NCBI RefSeq assembly: GCF_000379805.1
Contig: NZ_KB903535.1
Coordinates: forward strand, 47,469 to 88,057
Direction: 5' to 3'
From: Lewinella cohaerens DSM 23179
GTDB lineage: Bacteria; Bacteroidota; Bacteroidia; Chitinophagales; Saprospiraceae
Length of the DNA: 40,589 bases
The notes under the pieces were generated by a model. The model was given only the letters and a program-made list of their open reading frames with translations, made no database searches and had not been told where the DNA came from. A program made the position numbers and the translations under genes. Below, piece by piece: positions 34,236 to 40,589 of the stretch (the stretch's first letter is position 1; every line of letters begins with the position of its first letter).

Positions 34236-34682
34236 TTAGAGGATAGTGAGAGAACCACCCTGCGCTTCGATACCTGCTTTTGCAGTTTCCGAGCTAGCAT
34301 GGGCCGTTACATTCAGCTTGGCGTTCAATTCGCCAGTACCCAAAATCTTAATCAAATCCGTCTTGCGAACAATACCCAGCTTCATCAGTGTATCCATATC
34401 AATGGTATCAACACTGTGCTTCTCACTGATCTCCTGAAGGCGACCAAGATTAAGAGCTACGTATTCTACGCGGTTAGGACTCTTAAATCCGCGCTTAGGT
34501 AAACGCATCTGAAGTGGCATTTGACCACCTTCAAAACCACGCTTACTTTTGTAACCAGAACGTGACTTAGCACCTTTGTGGCCACGAGTAGACGTACCTC
34601 CTCGGCCAGAACCCTGACCACGGGCAATACGTTTGCGGCTTTTTACAGCACCAGACGCTGGTTTGAGACTATGGAGTTCCAT
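34236..34682 (-). CDS. rplO: 50S ribosomal protein L15, 148 aa
   Basis: Binds 23S rRNA late in assembly. Basic Gly-rich N-terminal arm RIARGQGSGRGGTSTRGHKG and the C-terminal globular part with VDTIDMDTLMKLGIV and KAGIEAQGGSL. Length and order are standard. Confidence 0.97.
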   Translation of the reverse strand: MELHSLKPASGAVKSRKRIARGQGSGRGGTSTRGHKGAKSRSGYKSKRGFEGGQMPLQMRLPKRGFKSPNRVEYVALNLGRLQEISEKHSVDTIDMDTLMKLGIVRKTDLIKILGTGELNAKLNVTAHASSETAKAGIEAQGGSLTIL

Positions 34683-34733
34683 TATATTATGCGATTTAAT
34701 AGCTTCGTTAATTGCTTAGATTACTAGGTAACC

Positions 34734-34913
34734 TTAAGCTTCTTCCACTGTTACCAGGTGAGCGACCTTGTCGATCATTCCCTGAATTTGAGGAGTTACC
34801 TCTTTAGTGACCGTGTCGTTCATCTTTTTCAGACCCAACGCCTTTACAGTATCCTTTTGACGCTGAGAACGGTCGATCAGGCTCTTAACCTGTGTTATTT
34901 TTACCTTAGCCAT
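34734..34913 (-). CDS. rpmD: 50S ribosomal protein L30, 59 aa
   Basis: Frame between rpsE and rplO starting [20 protein letters not shown], then [15 protein letters not shown] and a C-terminal [17 protein letters not shown]. The [20 protein letters not shown] layout is the L30 signature. Bacterial L30 is about 60 aa. Confidence 0.95.
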   Translation of the reverse strand: MAKVKITQVKSLIDRSQRQKDTVKALGLKKMNDTVTKEVTPQIQGMIDKVAHLVTVEEA

Positions 34914-34942
34914 GGCCGACGGTTTTTTACAGGCTTTGCAGC

Positions 34943-35461
34943 CTATCCTTCAAAAAGCTTTTCCATTGAGATGCCACGCTGTTTAGCAATAGCCATAGGG
35001 CTACGCAGTTTCTGCAAAGCATCAATTGTGGCTTTCACCACGTTGTGCGGGTTAGAAGACCCTTGAGATTTAGCCAGTACATTGTGTACGCCAGCAATTT
35101 CCAGTACAGCACGCATCGCGCCACCTGCAATTACTCCCGTACCATCAGAAGCAGGCTTAATCAACACCTTACCAGCACCATACTTCCCTTTCTGTGCGTG
35201 AGGGATAGTACCATTATGGATAGGCACTTTAATAAGGTTTTTCTTAGCATCATCAACCGCCTTGCTGATCGCCTGAGATACATCACGAGCCTTACCTAGA
35301 CCATGACCTACCGTACCTTTGCCATCACCAACAACTGCTACCGCCGCAAAGCTAAAGGTTCTACCACCTTTGGTTACTTTGGCTACCCGGTTAAGGTTAA
35401 CGAGCTTTTCTTTCAGTTCTGTTTCGGCCGGTTTTACCCGGTTAGAATTTTTCTTTGCCAT
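34943..35461 (-). CDS. rpsE: 30S ribosomal protein S5, 172 aa
   Basis: Accuracy-centre protein of the small subunit. The double-stranded-RNA-like domain [20 protein letters not shown] and the C-terminal domain [20 protein letters not shown] are typical. The frame begins at a TTG two codons earlier (35467); the ATG at 35461 (MAKKNSNRV) is used. Confidence 0.97.
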   Translation of the reverse strand: MAKKNSNRVKPAETELKEKLVNLNRVAKVTKGGRTFSFAAVAVVGDGKGTVGHGLGKARDVSQAISKAVDDAKKNLIKVPIHNGTIPHAQKGKYGAGKVLIKPASDGTGVIAGGAMRAVLEIAGVHNVLAKSQGSSNPHNVVKATIDALQKLRSPMAIAKQRGISMEKLFEG

Positions 35462-35482
35462 TACCAAAAAGCTTCTTAATGA

Positions 35483-35836
35483 TTAAAATAGTAAGCCTCC
35501 CTCACGGGCGCCATCCGCCAACGCTTTCACGCGGCCATGATATAAATATCCTGCCCGGTCAAATACTACGGTTTCAATACCCGCAGTCTTGGCGCGCTCT
35601 GCTAACAGCTTACCGGTAGCAGCAGATTGTTCTGATTTATTTCCAGTATTGGCTACTGCTGCCTCGAAAGAACTTGCATGTGCCAATGTCTGCCCTTGAA
35701 CATCATCGATGAGCTGAGCGTAAATATAACGATTCGAACGGAATATATTCAAGCGCGGACGCTGAGCTGTACCCCGAGTTGTTTTGCGAATGCGCATATG
35801 AATGCGCTTTCTGCGTTTTGCCTTTGTTAATTGCAT
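35483..35836 (-). CDS. rplR: 50S ribosomal protein L18, 117 aa
   Basis: 5S rRNA-binding protein. [20 protein letters not shown] near the N-terminus, [20 protein letters not shown], and the end [20 protein letters not shown] followed by EGGLLF are diagnostic. Confidence 0.97.
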   Translation of the reverse strand: MQLTKAKRRKRIHMRIRKTTRGTAQRPRLNIFRSNRYIYAQLIDDVQGQTLAHASSFEAAVANTGNKSEQSAATGKLLAERAKTAGIETVVFDRAGYLYHGRVKALADGAREGGLLF

Positions 35837-35946
35837 CGCTGCTTATTTTTATTAGCCTTAGTGAATCAACAGCTATCATCAACTGTTCTTCCCAAGACCC
35901 ACTTTTCGCCGAAGTAGTAATACTAAACCAACGGCTAATTAACGGT

Positions 35947-36501
35947 TTATTTACTAGCAGTCTTACCTGCTTTGCGACGGATCTCTTCACCCTTGAAGCG
36001 AATACCTTTTCCTTTGTAGGGTTCTGGCTTACGGAAGGCACGGACTTTAGCCGCAATTTGCCCTACCAATTGCTTATCTGTCGATTCCAATTTCACAACA
36101 GGTGGTTTACCTTTTTCAGAAATTGCTGTTACGGCAACTTCATCAGGAATCATGAAATAAATGGGGTGAGAATAACCAACCGTAAGAATCAGCATCTGAC
36201 CTTTGGTTTCCGCACGATAACCAACACCAATAACTTCCATTTCCAAGGTATAGCCTTCTGTTACACCAATAATCATATTATTGATCAACGAGCGGTATAA
36301 ACCGTGAACGGAGCGGTGACGCTTGGAATCAGTGGGACGGCTTACAGTCAAGACACCGTCTTCGATGCCAACTGTAAGATCAGCATCAATCTGCTGAGTT
36401 AATTCTCCTTTGGGGCCTTTGACAGTAACCAGATTGCTCTTGCTTACGTCGATGGTGACACCCTGAGGTATATCTATGGGAGCTTTACCTATTCTTGACA
36501 T
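35947..36501 (-). CDS. rplF: 50S ribosomal protein L6, 184 aa
   Basis: Two similar beta/alpha domains that bind 23S rRNA near the factor-binding site. Start MSRIGKAPIDIPQGV, the middle SLINNMIIGVTEGYTLEMEV, and the signature end PEPYKGKGIRFKGEEIRRKA. 110 bases without a clear signal separate it from rplR. Confidence 0.97.
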   Translation of the reverse strand: MSRIGKAPIDIPQGVTIDVSKSNLVTVKGPKGELTQQIDADLTVGIEDGVLTVSRPTDSKRHRSVHGLYRSLINNMIIGVTEGYTLEMEVIGVGYRAETKGQMLILTVGYSHPIYFMIPDEVAVTAISEKGKPPVVKLESTDKQLVGQIAAKVRAFRKPEPYKGKGIRFKGEEIRRKAGKTASK

Positions 36502-36534
36502 GGCTCTGCTTTTAGAGTTCTTAAATAGAAGTGG

Positions 36535-36945
36535 TTAGGAAACAAAGCATAACACTTCTCCTCCTACACCGTTCTGCCGAGCTTGCTTGTCGGTCATTAC
36601 GCCTTTAGAAGTAGAAATGATTGCGATACCTAAACCGTTGATTACACGAGGGAGATTATCACTACCTACGTACTTACGCAAACCAGGTTTACTGATACGC
36701 TTGAGTTCACGGATAACCGGTAGGCGAGTAGCTTTATCGTACTTAAGTGCGATTTTAATGCTAGTCTGCGTACCCTTTTTATCTTCCTCGTCAAACTTGT
36801 ACTTAAGAATGTAACCCTGATCGTAGAGGATCTCGGTTATGCGCTTCTTGAGGTTAGAAGCTGGAATACTGACTACCCGGTGCCCAGCAATTTGAGCATT
36901 ACGAATCCGGGTCAAATAGTCGGCTACAGGATCTGTAACTGCCAT
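36535..36945 (-). CDS. rpsH: 30S ribosomal protein S8, 136 aa
   Basis: Central-domain 16S rRNA-binding protein. The start [18 protein letters not shown] is the family N-terminus, so the ATG at 36945 is used although the frame is open to 37011. The end [20 protein letters not shown] is diagnostic. Confidence 0.97.
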   Translation of the reverse strand: MAVTDPVADYLTRIRNAQIAGHRVVSIPASNLKKRITEILYDQGYILKYKFDEEDKKGTQTSIKIALKYDKATRLPVIRELKRISKPGLRKYVGSDNLPRVINGLGIAIISTSKGVMTDKQARQNGVGGEVLCFVS

Positions 36946-37045
36946 GACGTGCCAATTTCGTGGTTCGGTTTTCCAAATGCAGGAACCTGAACCCCTGTTA
37001 ATAGATAACATACAAGCGGTGCCTAAGCATTTGCACCAATGTACT

Positions 37046-37104
37046 GCCGGGAAAATATACCCGGGCTTAATAGGATGGTAAACGTCTATTTACCTTTTAC
37101 CATC
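37046..37104 (-). promoter_or_regulatory. Hairpins in the rpsN-rpsH gap
   Basis: The 182-base gap holds CCGGG/CCCGG around AAAATATA (37047-37064) and a perfect 9-bp stem GATGGTAAA (37074-37082) with TTTACCATC (37096-37104). No T-run or promoter box is visible. Possibly RNA stability or processing sites. Confidence 0.4.
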
Positions 37105-37127
37105 AAAATTGCTAGTCTGCTTTTTGC

Positions 37128-37397
37128 TTACCAGCTCGCTTTGGTTATTCCAGGGATCTTACCATGGAGTGCCAATTCACGAAACTTCACCCGGCAAAGG
37201 CCGAATTTACGCATGTAACCCTTAGGGCGACCAGTCAAGCGACAACGATTGTGAAGACGGATAGGGTTAGAGTTACGAGGTAATTTATCCAATTCCTCCC
37301 AACGACCTTCTTCCTTCAGCTTAGCTCGTGTCTCAGCGTAACGTTCAACCATACGTTGACGTTTGTTCTCTCGAGCGATGAGTGATTTTCTAGCCAT
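37128..37397 (-). CDS. rpsN: 30S ribosomal protein S14, 89 aa, zinc-free form
   Basis: Start [20 protein letters not shown]; the end [20 protein letters not shown] followed by [17 protein letters not shown] is the S14 signature. Long C-minus form without the CxxC...CxxC zinc site. Confidence 0.97.
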   Translation of the reverse strand: MARKSLIARENKRQRMVERYAETRAKLKEEGRWEELDKLPRNSNPIRLHNRCRLTGRPKGYMRKFGLCRVKFRELALHGKIPGITKASW

Positions 37398-37402
37398 TAT
37401 TT

Positions 37403-37960
37403 CTAGTTGTTCTGATTCTTGAATGGAAGACCCAGTGCTTTTAATAGCGCCAGAGCTTCAGCATCGGTTTTTGCAGTTGTCACGAAAGTGATATCCATTC
37501 CCGTGATATTGCTTACCTTATCTAGATCGATTTCAGGGAAAACAATCTGCTCTTTGATACCCATGGTATAGTTACCGCGGCCATCAAAGCTTTTATCGTT
37601 AATTCCGCGGAAGTCACGTACCCGTGGCAAAGCCACTGATACCAGACGGTCAAGGAATTCAAACATCTGCTTCTGACGTAAAGTTACACGCGCACCAATG
37701 TGCATGTCTTCGCGCAACTTAAAGTTAGAGACAGACTTTTTTGCTTTGGTCTTCACGGCTTTTTGGCCGGTGATCAAAGTGATTTCTGCTACAGCATTGT
37801 CGACCAGCTTCTTGTCCTGAGTACCTTGTCCAACACCTTGGTTGATACAAATCTTCAACAGACGAGGAACTTCCATCACGCTGCTATACTGGAATTGCTC
37901 TTGCAGAGCAGGTATTACTTCTTCGTAATACTTTTTTCTTAATCGCGGTGTGTAACTCAT
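37403..37960 (-). CDS. rplE: 50S ribosomal protein L5, 185 aa
   Basis: 5S rRNA-binding protein. [53 protein letters not shown] and [20 protein letters not shown] are typical. Its ATG overlaps the rplX stop by one base (TAATG), so the two are translationally coupled. Confidence 0.97.
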   Translation of the reverse strand: MSYTPRLRKKYYEEVIPALQEQFQYSSVMEVPRLLKICINQGVGQGTQDKKLVDNAVAEITLITGQKAVKTKAKKSVSNFKLREDMHIGARVTLRQKQMFEFLDRLVSVALPRVRDFRGINDKSFDGRGNYTMGIKEQIVFPEIDLDKVSNITGMDITFVTTAKTDAEALALLKALGLPFKNQNN

Positions 37961-38307
37961 TAGTCTAAGATTTCCCCGGATTTTTTGGAATAACGTTTCA
38001 TTTTGCCATCGCTATCAGCCTTACGGCCAACGCGGGTAGGCTCTCCACTAGCATCTACTAACATCAAGTTAGACAGATTGATAGGAGCTGCTTTATCGAT
38101 GATGCCACCAGGATTATCCTGGGTAGGCTTTTGGTGCTTCTTACGAATATTCACCTCTTCAACGATCGCACGGTTTTCGTCAGGAATTACTTCCAGTACT
38201 TCTACAACCTTGCTACGATCCTTGTAGGCACCCGCGATAACAACAACTTTATCCCCCTTTTTGATCTTCAGCTTGGGAGCAAAGCGTTTCTGATTTACTT
38301 TCTTCAT
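37960..38307 (-). CDS. rplX: 50S ribosomal protein L24, 115 aa
   Basis: Assembly-initiator protein with a KOW motif ([20 protein letters not shown]). [20 protein letters not shown] and the end [20 protein letters not shown] fit. Coupled to rplE by a one-base overlap. Confidence 0.97.
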   Translation of the reverse strand: MKKVNQKRFAPKLKIKKGDKVVVIAGAYKDRSKVVEVLEVIPDENRAIVEEVNIRKKHQKPTQDNPGGIIDKAAPINLSNLMLVDASGEPTRVGRKADSDGKMKRYSKKSGEILD

Positions 38308-38334
38308 GGTTCAAGTATTCGGGCCGTGAATGAT

Positions 38335-38700
38335 TTATAATACCTCTGGTGCCAGAGAAACGATACGCATGTAATCACGCTCACGAAGCTCACGGGCAAC
38401 AGGGCCGAAAATACGAGTGCCGCGAGGTTCTTCGCTAGCACTCAACAGTACAACTGCATTGTCATCAAAGCGAATGTAGCTACCGTCGCGACGACGGATC
38501 TCCTTCTTGGTACGAACCACTACGGCCCTAGAAATAGCTCCTTTCTTAATACCTCCAGGAGCTGCCTCTTTGACAGATACCACAATCATATCGCCAACAG
38601 AAGCGTAACGACGCTTTGATCCGCCTAAAACGCGGATACATAGCACCTCTTTGGCGCCACTATTGTCGGCTACTCGGAGCCGGGATTCTTGCTGGATCAT
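38335..38700 (-). CDS. rplN: 50S ribosomal protein L14, 121 aa
   Basis: Start [20 protein letters not shown], then [20 protein letters not shown] and the end [20 protein letters not shown], all invariant L14 features. 112 bases lie between it and rpsQ upstream, with no clear signal. Confidence 0.97.
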   Translation of the reverse strand: MIQQESRLRVADNSGAKEVLCIRVLGGSKRRYASVGDMIVVSVKEAAPGGIKKGAISRAVVVRTKKEIRRRDGSYIRFDDNAVVLLSASEEPRGTRIFGPVARELRERDYMRIVSLAPEVL

Positions 38701-38812
38701 GACGGCAAAATATTTGCAGAGCTAGCGCAACGTCGATTATCGCGTTGATAACTCTAGTTAATTTCAATGAATAACAGAATGGGCCCAGGGCCACTTTATC
38801 CTGCTCTTTCTT

Positions 38813-39070
38813 TTACTTGGCTCTTTCCAAGATTTCAACTAAGCGCCAGCGTTTGCGAGCACTCGTTGGGCGCGTCTCCATGATGCGCACTTTATCCCCA
38901 ATATTACATTCATTCTTTTCGTCGTGAGCCATAAACTTGTTAGACTTCTTAACGAACTTACCATAGATGGGGTGCTGAATACGGCGTTCCACTGAAACAG
39001 AGATAGATTTCTCCATCTTATCACTGGTAACAATACCGATTAGCTGTTTACGAAGATTACGTTCTTCCAT
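38813..39070 (-). CDS. rpsQ: 30S ribosomal protein S17, 85 aa
   Basis: OB-fold 16S rRNA-binding protein. [60 protein letters not shown] and [16 protein letters not shown] match the family. Confidence 0.97.
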   Translation of the reverse strand: MEERNLRKQLIGIVTSDKMEKSISVSVERRIQHPIYGKFVKKSNKFMAHDEKNECNIGDKVRIMETRPTSARKRWRLVEILERAK

Positions 39071-39084
39071 TATTAGCTGAATTA

Positions 39085-39345
39085 CTAGCTACGTCTACGA
39101 CGAGCTCTGATTTTACTACGATTAGCGAGTTCTTCTTCTGAAGCAGCAGCCAATTGACGGCGGCGAACTTCTGTGTTTAAGCGAGCAATGTCCCGACGAA
39201 CTTCTCGCAACACTAGAGGATTGTCCAAGCCAGTAATAGCATGGTCAAACTTCATCTTCTGATATCTGCTTTCGGTTCCCTCCAGTTCAGCCTGAAGGTC
39301 CGTGTCAGAGAACTCTTGCAGTTCCAAATATTTTTTGGTTGCCAT
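39085..39345 (-). CDS. rpmC: 50S ribosomal protein L29, 86 aa
   Basis: Helical protein near the exit tunnel. [40 protein letters not shown] and [20 protein letters not shown] are L29-like. About 20 residues longer than E. coli L29, with a basic tail [12 protein letters not shown]. Confidence 0.95.
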   Translation of the reverse strand: MATKKYLELQEFSDTDLQAELEGTESRYQKMKFDHAITGLDNPLVLREVRRDIARLNTEVRRRQLAAASEEELANRSKIRARRRRS

Positions 39346-39414
39346 TGTCCTTATTTTAAAATTTTCGCAGCTCCGTAATAAATTACACGAGCTCCAGACT
39401 GATTATTGTGATAA

Positions 39415-39834
39415 CTACCCTTCGTAATCAGGGCGGGTAACCGTTTTGGTTTTCACTGGTAACTTCTGTGCAGCCAAACGGAGCGCTTCTTCGGCTACTT
39501 CGCGGGGAACACCATCCAGTTCAAACATCATACGGCCAGGTTGTACTTGTGCCACATAGTGGTCAAGGTTACCTTTACCCTTACCCATCCTCACCTCTAG
39601 AGGCTTAGATGTGATAGGCTTATCAGGAAAAATGCGAATCCATACTTTACCTTCACGCTTCATGTAACGCGTCATCGCGATACGAGCGGCTTCAATCTGC
39701 CGGTTGGTGATACGGCCAAGTTCCATGGACTTAAGACCGAATGAGCCAAAGGATACCAGTGTGCCACGCTTTGCGACACCACGATTACGTCCTTTTTGCT
39801 GCTTGCGATATTTCGTTCTTTTCGGCTGTAACAT
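39415..39834 (-). CDS. rplP: 50S ribosomal protein L16, 139 aa
   Basis: Peptidyl-transferase-region protein. Start [19 protein letters not shown], then [40 protein letters not shown] and a C-terminal [17 protein letters not shown]. It has an unusually long upstream gap for this position in the cluster. Confidence 0.97.
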   Translation of the reverse strand: MLQPKRTKYRKQQKGRNRGVAKRGTLVSFGSFGLKSMELGRITNRQIEAARIAMTRYMKREGKVWIRIFPDKPITSKPLEVRMGKGKGNLDHYVAQVQPGRMMFELDGVPREVAEEALRLAAQKLPVKTKTVTRPDYEG

Positions 39835-39950
39835 TGGTCATTATTTTTATCTGCCCTTGGCTATTCCAGAGGGACAGGCCCGGCTATTCAGACGGGTCTT
39901 CTAATTGGCAAAAACAAGCCGCAATCTAACCCGCTTCCGAAAAAGCTTGG

Positions 39951-39980
39951 CAAAGGTACAGCTATTTTCTGATAATCAAA
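39951..39980 (-). promoter_or_regulatory. Candidate internal promoter ahead of rplP
   Basis: The minus strand reads TTTG (39980-39977), 18 bases, TACCTTTG (39958-39951). This fits the Bacteroidota form, with a spacer one base short. It lies about 117 bases upstream of the rplP ATG within a 295-base gap. Confidence 0.4.
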
Positions 39981-40082
39981 AATCAATTCGGGCACAAATC
40001 TTTACGATTACACCCGTTAGCAAAGACTAGCGCAGGATCTTACCTGATAGCCTAACTAATTAACGCCAGTTGCTGGAATTGA

Positions 40083-40115
40083 GGCAATTATACCCGGAAA
40101 ATCCGGGTATTTGCC
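40083..40115 (-). promoter_or_regulatory. Strong hairpin just after the rpsC stop
   Basis: ATACCCGGA (40090-40098) pairs with TCCGGGTAT (40102-40110) around AAA, and GGCAA/TTGCC extends the stem past a two-base bulge. No T-run follows on the minus strand, so a processing or 3'-stability hairpin is more likely than a terminator. Confidence 0.5.
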
Positions 40116-40129
40116 AGCAATAATTTTTT

Positions 40130-40588
40130 TTAGCGACGGCCACCGCCACCGCCACGATTTCCGCCACCACGACGGTCACCTCCGCGACCACGGCCACCAC
40201 GACGATCACCCCCGCGACCACGGCCACCGCCACCACCTTCCTTGCCGGTGAGGCCAGCATTTGGATTCAGGTCACGCTTGCCAAGGACTTCGCCTTTACA
40301 AATCCAAACCTTCACTCCAATAATACCGTAAACGGTCTGTGCTTCGTACAGCGCATAGTCAATATCAGCACGGAAAGTATGTAAAGGCGTACGGCCTTCT
40401 TTGAACTCTTCTGTCCGGCTCATATCAGAACCATTCAAACGACCAGAGATTCGTACTTTGATGCCTTCGGCATTAGCACGCATGGTTGATTGAATCGCCA
40501 TTTTAATAGCACGACGGTAGTTGATCCGTGCTTCTAATTGCTTAGCAATAGATTCTGCAACAATATTAGCATCAAGCTCCGGCTTACG
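40130..40588 (-). CDS. rpsC: 30S ribosomal protein S3, C-terminal part (5' end outside window)
   Basis: 152 codons are visible, and the frame is open to the right edge. [40 protein letters not shown] and [20 protein letters not shown] are the S3 C-terminal domain. The ATG at 40501 is an internal Met. After GLTGKEGG the protein ends in an Arg/Gly-rich tail with two copies of a [10 protein letters not shown] unit and a closing [13 protein letters not shown]3 normally ends soon after the globular domain, so the tail is an addition. Start of the visible S10-spc-alpha cluster. Confidence 0.96.
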   Translation of the reverse strand, partial: RKPELDANIVAESIAKQLEARINYRRAIKMAIQSTMRANAEGIKVRISGRLNGSDMSRTEEFKEGRTPLHTFRADIDYALYEAQTVYGIIGVKVWICKGEVLGKRDLNPNAGLTGKEGGGGGRGRGGDRRGGRGRGGDRRGGGNRGGGGGRR

Positions 40589-40589
40589 G

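Noticed and set aside
1-40589. Mobile element, prophage or defence island
   Set aside because: No integrase, transposase, phage structural, restriction or toxin gene is recognisable; gene content is mostly core and conserved.

Overview
The window reads as a chromosomal segment of a member of the Bacteroidota, most likely a Saprospiria/Lewinella-like bacterium (class-level placement is inference). The support is a gliding lipoprotein GldD, a secreted protein ending in a type IX secretion (gliding-motility, CHU_C) C-terminal domain, a two-component sensor with a periplasmic beta-propeller plus Y_Y_Y domain, a fused E1 alpha/beta 2-oxoacid dehydrogenase, zinc-free L36 and S14, and repeated TATCTTTG/TATATTTG boxes upstream of genes, which is the Bacteroidota sigma -7 element. 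No integrase, transposase, phage gene or CRISPR array was seen.

Layout. 1-2480: the 3' part of a fused E1 dehydrogenase gene and a small conserved protein, both on +. 2481-3752: copies of a dispersed intergenic repeat around an ECH1-type dienoyl-CoA isomerase gene. 3753-6808: a two-gene minus-strand operon encoding a LodA/GoxA-type quinoprotein amino-acid oxidase (cofactor cysteine tryptophylquinone) and its flavoprotein maturase LodB, with a paired palindromic operator-like site upstream. 7198-7268: tRNA-Cys with its own terminator. 7376-9136: type IX secretion cargo. 9321-10359: an NdpA-type nucleoid-associated protein gene broken by one extra G in a run of eight. 10575-16364: gldD, recA, a PepSY-like secreted protein, DUF1611, rodA and a SPOR-domain protein. 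16431-20844: deoC and secA. 20845-22122: a long imperfect palindrome and a methyltransferase. 22309-28005: a lipoprotein, then an OmpR-type regulator, an Hpt protein and a hybrid histidine kinase, which together supply every domain of a His-Asp-His-Asp relay.

28152-40588 (minus strand) is the ribosomal S10-spc-alpha supercluster, read from right to left: rpsC (cut by the window edge), rplP, rpmC, rpsQ, rplN, rplX, rplE, rpsN, rpsH, rplF, rplR, rpsE, rpmD, rplO, secY, map, infA, rpmJ, rpsM, rpsK, rpsD, rpoA, rplQ. The cluster is compact, but it has a 295-base gap after rpsC, a -7 element just ahead of infA and strong hairpins between rpsD and rpoA, which suggests it is divided into several transcription or processing units. 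secY in the cluster and secA at 17.5-20.8 kb supply the export channel and motor used by the many secreted proteins seen here.

Most unusual items: the LodAB-type operon with its cofactor residues conserved; the phosphorelay locus; the G8 frameshift in the nucleoid-protein gene; the dispersed repeat family at gene ends in the left 23 kb; and an Arg-Gly-rich tail on ribosomal protein S3.
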